Positions 63,701 to 64,000 of a stretch of 64,000 nt of DNA are shown here, one piece after another. The notes beneath the pieces are model-generated. The model searched no databases and was not told the origin of the DNA. It saw nothing but the letters and a program-made list of their open reading frames with translations. This DNA is from Streptomyces genisteinicus (lineage in GTDB: Bacteria; Actinomycetota; Actinomycetes; Streptomycetales; Streptomycetaceae), in assembly GCF_014489615.1 (NCBI RefSeq), contig NZ_CP060825.1, forward strand, positions 5,998,001-6,062,000, in the 5' to 3' direction. Each line of letters begins with the position of its first letter. The first letter of the stretch is position 1. The translations under genes were made by a program, and so were the position numbers.

Positions 63701-64000
63701 GCAGCTGCTCGACGAGTCCGTCGGCGAACCGGACTCCGGCGTGTCCGTCGAGCGGACGGACGATCACGTCCCGCAGCTGCTCCCGGACCATCGGCTGCAC
63801 CACCACGGAGGTGGCCTCCCATGCCGCGTGGAGGTGGGGCAGCCGCTCGATCTGGCGGAGGAAGTCGACACGGGCGACGACGACGGCCTGCGCGGGACGG
63901 GTGCCGTCCGCGCGACGGGCCGTCAGGACCCCGAGCATGGCGTCCAGCCGGCGGGCGGTGGCGGGCGCCTCCGTCAGCAGGGTCTCGAACTGGTCGGCCA
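60792..64000 (-). CDS. nSTAND-WD40 repeat protein (5' end outside window)
   Basis: The visible 1069 codons are the C-terminal part of a very large protein; the frame stays open to base 64000. It begins in the end of an nSTAND-type NTPase (DQFETLL, Walker-B-like; VVVARVDFLRQIERLP; PLDGHAGVRF; LPMLEYTLSRLWE), continues with a helical region, one transmembrane helix (HALLAGLAALVGLVLVAAGLAVLDA) and about 14 WD40 repeats, each with DGxTLAxGxxDxTxxLWDVR, ending CAIAGRPLTEEEWDRHVPDG. Such proteins can be signalling scaffolds or antiphage sensors, but no effector domain is visible here. The start and the upstream domain, often a protease, cannot be seen. Confidence 0.9.
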   Translation of the reverse strand, partial: ADQFETLLTEAPATARRLDAMLGVLTARRADGTRPAQAVVVARVDFLRQIERLPHLHAAWEATSVVVQPMVREQLRDVIVRPLDGHAGVRFADGLVEQLLRDTPQGPAALPMLEYTLSRLWERQERGWLTTTAYQELGGVEGALASDAEQRLWERADEGERRSLERVLIQLVRPGEELDAGGRGPDLRRVAARTQFSADDWALIHRLAGTRLVVVTRRPTGHDTAELAHQALVDRWPRLREWVEENRAFRGWQEELRRSLRAWQDQGRPRSGILGRGRVREAQRWLRERGAEVPAEEAGFVETSVRVRRRRHALLAGLAALVGLVLVAAGLAVLDARGAGGEQRALAAARSLTELSREHAATDPALAARLALAAQGISATPGTRARLLSAVSSPLRATLPAEGEARSVAFSPDGRTLATAGGDGTARLWDVAGRRLSATLDIGGQVQTVAFGPDGRTLVIGRSGRQAHVYDTGTGRRSAVLDGAGGEAVFSPDGATIATSGARGEVLFWDARTHRRTGGLQVHRDTEGAMSSLLAFSPDGGTLAVTVTGHDTADGDKSAVQLWDVREGRRTATLRGHSGWVTSLAFGPDGNTLATGASDATTQLWDVRSGRSAAALGGQDGSVFALAFSPDGTTLASGSQDGSVWLWDVRARTAVTALNGHTGIVGALAFDPGGTTLASGGEDATVRLWDVRAGRPRASFAGPGGSGRPAAYSPDGTVLAAGDDGGTVHLRDARTGTARGRLSGLGGEVSAVAFSPDGRFLAAAGHDTRDVLLWDTRTLRRVGVLEGHGRPVQSVRFSPDGSTLATASHIDRTTRLWSLRTRRQLASFPSAVTWTAFSPDGRTLATGGRTFSSVHLWDARTHKGLGALTGHTGMVGAADFSPDGATLATASWDGTVRLWDVRRHRRTATLTGHTAQVQSVAFTPDGTRLVSGARDATAMLWDARTHRRLATFRGHTGTVWSAVVSPDGGTLATAGEDRTVRLWDLATRSRSAVLTGHTRALLSALFSPDGRSLVTHGGDGTVRLWDTRAFGDLTELTRAACAIAGRPLTEEEWDRHVPDGIAYRRTCG

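Overview
The window looks like chromosomal DNA of a Streptomyces or a close relative. It is very GC-rich, GTG starts and 4-nt GTGA overlaps are common, and it carries actinobacterial families such as DUF3000, a CebR box, ngcEFG, rok7B7, HemQ and TIGR04222. From memory, the gene order murA-like / acnA / ngcEFG / rok7B7 / xylFGH / dxs / fadAB / hemE / hemG / hemQ / DUF692 resembles the S. coelicolor SCO5998-SCO6045 region. No tRNA, rRNA or CRISPR array was seen.

Layout. 1-8.2 kb is a fructan-utilisation locus: the start of a sugar-binding lipoprotein, a LacI repressor, and two large divergently transcribed secreted GH32 enzymes. Candidate operators shaped nnTAAATCG lie between repressor and enzymes. 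8.4-15.7 kb holds an HTH-MurA fusion, a TetR/MFS efflux pair and aconitase; the MurA fusion and aconitase genes share an ATCTCR-N4-YGAGAT palindrome. 15.9-21.1 kb has a CebR-controlled LPMO and two tandem FG-GAP lectin-like genes, with an IS1182-type element inserted in the loop of a terminator. 21.4-34.2 kb holds a GH92 mannosidase, the ngcEFG chito-oligosaccharide transporter, the rok7B7 regulator and the xylFGH xylose transporter. 34.3-48.7 kb is housekeeping: dxs, an amino acid permease, a beta-oxidation pair, an AI-2E-type permease, RNase D, an orphan response regulator and hemE. 48.7-53.5 kb has a flavin disulfide reductase, a DUF4349 lipoprotein and two coproporphyrin-pathway heme genes. 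53.9-57.3 kb is the most unusual block: a DUF692 (MNIO) enzyme with a fused C-terminal helical domain, translationally coupled to a membrane protein ending in a repeated Cys-Gly-Ser tail, with a DUF4142 protein upstream. 57.4-64 kb holds a Pth2-like protein, AIM24, a polysaccharide deacetylase, a cupin/zinc-ribbon protein and the C-terminal part of an nSTAND-WD40 protein that runs off the window.

How the genes work together. Much of the first 34 kb is uptake and extracellular breakdown of polysaccharides (fructan, cellulose or chitin, mannan-type glycans, chito-oligosaccharides, xylose). Each unit has its own regulator or recognisable operator: LacI, CebR box, dre-like DasR box, Rok7B7 box. 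Secreted enzymes release oligosaccharides that the adjacent ABC importers take up; neither ngcEFG nor xylFGH carries a complete set of subunits beyond those listed, and ngcEFG lacks its own ATPase, as is usual in streptomycetes. The best candidates for undescribed biology are the DUF692/Cys-tail operon and the HTH-MurA/aconitase regulatory link.
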